A program made the position numbers and the translations under genes. From Flavobacterium hydrocarbonoxydans (GTDB lineage: Bacteria > Bacteroidota > Bacteroidia > Flavobacteriales > Flavobacteriaceae): DNA of 64,000 bases. The first letter of the stretch is position 1. The number at the start of each line of letters is the position of its first letter. Positions 61,000 through 64,000 of the stretch are shown here, one piece after another. The notes under the pieces are model-generated. The model was not told the DNA's origin, ran no database searches, and saw nothing but the letters and a program-made list of their open reading frames with translations. The stretch covers positions 124,001 through 188,000 of the forward strand of contig NZ_WSTB01000007.1 of assembly GCF_009789235.1 (NCBI RefSeq), read 5' to 3'.

Positions 61000-62557
61000 C
61001 AGGTTGGGCTGGGGTATAAATTTTAAATGTCTTATTTAAGTCGATAATTGTCGGAACACTTTCGTTTGCAAAATAATCAATAAATGTTACAGCACAAGCT
61101 TTATACAAGTTCATTTTTTCAGCAGGGATAGAAAACGAAAAAGTTCCCTGATTTTCGCAAACCATAATTTTATCTACGATTTGTGTAGCATCGTTAATAT
61201 TGATTTTCGAAATATGATCAGAACCGTAAACAACCATATAACGCACTTTGGTGTTTAATGGGGATTTAATAACAAAGGAATATTTAGTGCTGTCTTTGGC
61301 AAATTCATCTACTGCAGGAATATCAATTACAATGCGTTTTAAATTAGGTACTGCTGGAGGAAGTGCAGGATATTTATATTGATTTTCCTGTAAATGGCGC
61401 ACCACATCAAAGTTTTTATTGATAAACAATTTAGCACTAAAATAAGCACTTCCGCTTACGTTTTTAAAACTTCTGGCATAATCAACCTGATTCGGAATTT
61501 CGTTCATGTAATTCCAGCTTTTATCGCTGTCAGCCCTTATTTTATAAGAAGCATGTCCGATATAAATAGCCGTATTATTAGAATTCTCAGACCACCATTT
61601 TACTAATTTAGAGTAAGAAGCCCTTGGGTTGTTCATGCTCCAGTACAATTGCGGCAAAATATAATCGATCCATTTTTGATCCATCCAAAGAACTGGATCG
61701 GCGTACAAATCATCATAGTTTGAAGTCGATTGCGTTTCAGAACCTTTTGGATCGACAGATTTATTACGCCAAACACCAAACGGACTGATACCAAACTGTA
61801 CCCACGGTTTACTGGCTTTAATGGTAGTCGAGATTGTGTGTACAAAATTGCTCACATTAGAACGTCTCCAATCAGGAAGCGATAAACCATTTCCGTATTT
61901 TTTGTACGAAGCTGAATCGTTAAATTGTTTTCCAGGAACCGTGTATGGATAAAAATAATCATCAAAATGAATCGCATCAATATCGTATTTATCGACTACT
62001 TCTTTTACCACTGCCGTCAAATGCGACTGCACTTCAGGCAAAGCGGGATCATAATAAATCTTTCCACCGTATTCAATCATCCATTCCGGGTGTTTAAAAA
62101 CATCATGAGCAGGACTTAATTGTTGTTTATTCAAATCAAATGTAGCGCGATACGGATTCATCCACGCATGAAATTCAAAACCTCTAGCGTGGGCTTCATC
62201 AATCATCCAGGCAAGTGTGTCGTAATATGGTGCTGGTGCCTGACCTTCTTTTCCTGTCGAAAATCGTGACCACGGAGCCAGTTCAGATGGGTAAAAAGCA
62301 TCACCAACACTTCTAATCTGAACAATTACGGCATTAAAATTAAGTTTTTTGTAAGCATCTAAAATCTCCAGATAATCCGCTTTTTCTTTATCTGTATTAT
62401 CGGCACTGGTTTTAGGCCAGTCGATATTGACAACGGTGGCAATCCAGACACCTCTAAATTCATTTTTAGGATGAGTGACTTTTTCCTGCGAATTGACATT
62501 CAATCCAAAGAATATTAAAAATAAAAGGGAAAATAGTACGTGCTTATTTTGATGCAT
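60986..62557 (-). CDS. Exported GHL10-family glycoside hydrolase-like protein
   Basis: Protein of 523 residues with signal peptide ending near LNVNSQEK. Typical GHL10 (YngK-like) motifs are EFRGVWIATVVNIDWP, NAVIVQIRSVGDAFYPS, FEFHAWMNPYRATFD, and IDAIHFDDYFYPY, the last with candidate acidic catalytic residues. A C-terminal beta domain follows (about 420-520). Substrate unproved; presence between AmpG-like and NagX genes points to a peptidoglycan-derived glycan in the periplasm or outside. Confidence 0.88.
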   Translation of the reverse strand: MHQNKHVLFSLLFLIFFGLNVNSQEKVTHPKNEFRGVWIATVVNIDWPKTSADNTDKEKADYLEILDAYKKLNFNAVIVQIRSVGDAFYPSELAPWSRFSTGKEGQAPAPYYDTLAWMIDEAHARGFEFHAWMNPYRATFDLNKQQLSPAHDVFKHPEWMIEYGGKIYYDPALPEVQSHLTAVVKEVVDKYDIDAIHFDDYFYPYTVPGKQFNDSASYKKYGNGLSLPDWRRSNVSNFVHTISTTIKASKPWVQFGISPFGVWRNKSVDPKGSETQSTSNYDDLYADPVLWMDQKWIDYILPQLYWSMNNPRASYSKLVKWWSENSNNTAIYIGHASYKIRADSDKSWNYMNEIPNQVDYARSFKNVSGSAYFSAKLFINKNFDVVRHLQENQYKYPALPPAVPNLKRIVIDIPAVDEFAKDSTKYSFVIKSPLNTKVRYMVVYGSDHISKININDATQIVDKIMVCENQGTFSFSIPAEKMNLYKACAVTFIDYFANESVPTIIDLNKTFKIYTPAQPDENR

Positions 62558-62652
62558 TTTAATCTTTTTAAAACAAAAACCAAAAATAGTTTTTTTAGAT
62601 GACTATAAGAAATTATAATTTTACAATATTATTCTTAAGTTTTTGTTGATAA

Positions 62653-63921
62653 TTATACTTTAAAAATGTGTTTGTTTTTATAAAAAACCCATAAAATCCC
62701 GAACCAGATGAGCACATAAATTAGTGCTCCTGCTAATGATGCCATCATTGGATTTGTAAAAAAAGGTTCTATCCAAAAATGATACAAATAACTTTGAAGG
62801 TTGATTGTTTGTCCTAATTCTTTAGGGTTTTCGAATGTAATCATACCCAAAACTCTTGGAATAATGCCTGAAGCAAAGAAAACAATCATAGGATTTACAC
62901 CCCAAATCAGGAATGGTGTAGTTCCTTTTCGAATGTTTTTGATATCAATTAGATAATAGAGAATTGTTAGCAATAAAGTAGTAAGTCCCGCTGCATACAA
63001 AACGTAAGAACTGGTCCAGATAGATTTATTGATTGGAAAAACCAAAGACCAGATTAGCCCTAAAACAATTAATAATACGCTCATAATCGCCAGCTTTTTT
63101 GCTTTTTCCTTGGGAGATAATGCACTGCTTAATGTCTGCCCTATCATGACACCCAACAAACCGGTTCCGATTGCTGGAATTGTACTTAAAATGCCTTCCG
63201 GATCCCAGGTTTTGGTGGCTATATACATGTGATTTTCTAGAATTAAATTATCAAACCAGGCGGATAAATTGGTTCCGGGTTCCAGATTTGGATGGCTGAT
63301 TCCCGGTACAGGAATAAGTGTCATCATGGCCCAATACCCCAAAAGTAATGCCGCAATGATGCTATATTGTAATCTGATGGAAGTTTGCAAATATATAATG
63401 GCTGAAAAGAAATACACAATTCCAATACGTTGCAATACACCGGGAAGACGAACATTTTCAAAAGCTTCTAATCCGCTGTAAGCTAAACCTATGAGTGTAG
63501 TAAAGATCAATAAGACCAAAATCAGTTTTATCTTTTGAGAAAAATTTCCCATCAGTGCATAACCAACTGCAAAAGTCAACACTAATTTGGCTAACAATAA
63601 CGGAATTCCTTCCATTCCAAATATTTCTATTTTACTAAAAAAGTTTAAAAACAACCCCAAACAGATAATTCGGAGTGAACGTGTAAATATTTTTAGTAAA
63701 ACTTCGTTATTGAATTCTTTATAAGGAATTGCCAGCGGAATTGCGGTCCCCATTATAAAAACGAAAAAAGGAAAAACTAAATCGGTTGGTGTACAGCCAT
63801 TCCATTCGGCGTGTAATAAAGGCGGAAAAACATGCGACCAGCTTCCTGGATTATTTACAATGGTCATCATAATGACTGTAAGTCCTCGTAAAACGTCAAT
63901 CGAAATTATGCGTTCTTTCAT
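62653..63921 (-). CDS. nagX: HGSNAT/NagX-type membrane acetyltransferase (DUF5009)
   Basis: Membrane protein of 422 residues, about eleven helices. The start ISIDVLRGLTVIMMTIVNNPGSW and LLHAEWNGCTPTDLVFPFFVFIMG, with the conserved His, are diagnostic of the heparan-alpha-glucosaminide acetyltransferase-like family. Members carry acetyl groups from cytoplasmic acetyl-CoA to amino sugars on the other side of the membrane. Here it may acetylate periplasmic glucosamine units of peptidoglycan before import. It is first of the visible cluster, 95 bases upstream of the GHL10 gene. Confidence 0.9.
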   Translation of the reverse strand: MKERIISIDVLRGLTVIMMTIVNNPGSWSHVFPPLLHAEWNGCTPTDLVFPFFVFIMGTAIPLAIPYKEFNNEVLLKIFTRSLRIICLGLFLNFFSKIEIFGMEGIPLLLAKLVLTFAVGYALMGNFSQKIKLILVLLIFTTLIGLAYSGLEAFENVRLPGVLQRIGIVYFFSAIIYLQTSIRLQYSIIAALLLGYWAMMTLIPVPGISHPNLEPGTNLSAWFDNLILENHMYIATKTWDPEGILSTIPAIGTGLLGVMIGQTLSSALSPKEKAKKLAIMSVLLIVLGLIWSLVFPINKSIWTSSYVLYAAGLTTLLLTILYYLIDIKNIRKGTTPFLIWGVNPMIVFFASGIIPRVLGMITFENPKELGQTINLQSYLYHFWIEPFFTNPMMASLAGALIYVLIWFGILWVFYKNKHIFKV

Positions 63922-63961
63922 GGTGGTTAGGTTTGGGGTGGTTAGTAAAAGTTTATTTTAA

Positions 63962-64000
63962 TCAGGCATCGAAATTTTGCCCATCGTTACTGACGGTATT
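63962..64000 (-). CDS. C-terminal end of an upstream minus-strand gene
   Basis: Only 12 residues (NTVSNDGQNFDA) and a TGA stop are visible before the right edge. Spacing of 40 bases to nagX suits an operon. The family cannot be identified; a MurNAc-related gene would fit the context, but this is a guess. Confidence 0.35.
   Translation of the reverse strand, partial: NTVSNDGQNFDA

Overview
The window is chromosomal DNA of a Bacteroidota bacterium, almost certainly a Flavobacterium or close relative. The DNA is AT-rich. Many genes are preceded by the Bacteroidota -7 promoter box TAnnTTTG. There is a SusC/SusD pair, a cargo protein with a type IX secretion (T9SS) sorting domain, a NagB fused to a PIG-L deacetylase, and abundant short palindromic intergenic repeats. 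One tRNA (Ser-TGA) is present. I see no rRNA, CRISPR array, integrase, transposase or phage genes.

Layout. 1-4.1 kb: start of a pabB-like gene, a DUF4349 lipoprotein, a DoxX protein, a Blc-type lipocalin and lpdA. 4.2-5.1 kb: a small RelE/ParE-type toxin-antitoxin pair between two copies of an intergenic repeat. 5.1-10.9 kb: an Lrp regulator divergent from a methionine gamma-lyase-like PLP enzyme, an amino acid permease and a Tat-type Gfo/Idh/MocA oxidoreductase. 11.4-15.4 kb: oxidative pentose phosphate genes gnd, zwf, pgl. 15.7-18.6 kb: a large FAD/Fe-S 2-hydroxyacid dehydrogenase.

18.9-30.9 kb: a muropeptide-utilisation locus. It has a NagB-PIG-L fusion divergent from susC-susD, followed by NamZ (DUF1343, exo-N-acetylmuramidase) and a lipoprotein joining a GH3 NagZ domain to a serine beta-lactamase-like (AmiE-like) domain. 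A second set at 56.4-64 kb has a cytoplasmic NagZ, an AmpG-like MFS transporter, a GHL10 glycosidase and a NagX/HGSNAT-type membrane acetyltransferase. Together they suggest outer-membrane capture, trimming, import and recycling of peptidoglycan fragments.

31.2-45.1 kb: the most interesting accessory region, one minus-strand cluster of about 14 kb. It holds two paralogous outer-membrane beta-barrel genes, a T9SS cargo gene, a 3277-residue SpvB/TcdB/Rhs protein with a variable C-terminal tip carrying papain-like Cys and His motifs, and directly behind it a lipoprotein gene that is the natural candidate immunity gene. A decayed fragment of an rhs linker lies just downstream, evidence of past rearrangement of the 3' end.

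45.4-52.7 kb: tRNA-Ser and a tightly packed housekeeping operon tpx-dgkA-ftsK-lolA-lptF/G-ribB-thioesterase. 53.4-54.9 kb: peroxiredoxin, thioredoxin and a DUF6952-like gene. 55.2-56.3 kb: a TetR regulator and a thioesterase, each preceded by the same 17-base operator-like sequence.

Intergenic gaps hold at least five repeat families. One is a roughly 100-base structured element in three copies with a compensatory base-pair change, so it is a candidate RNA.
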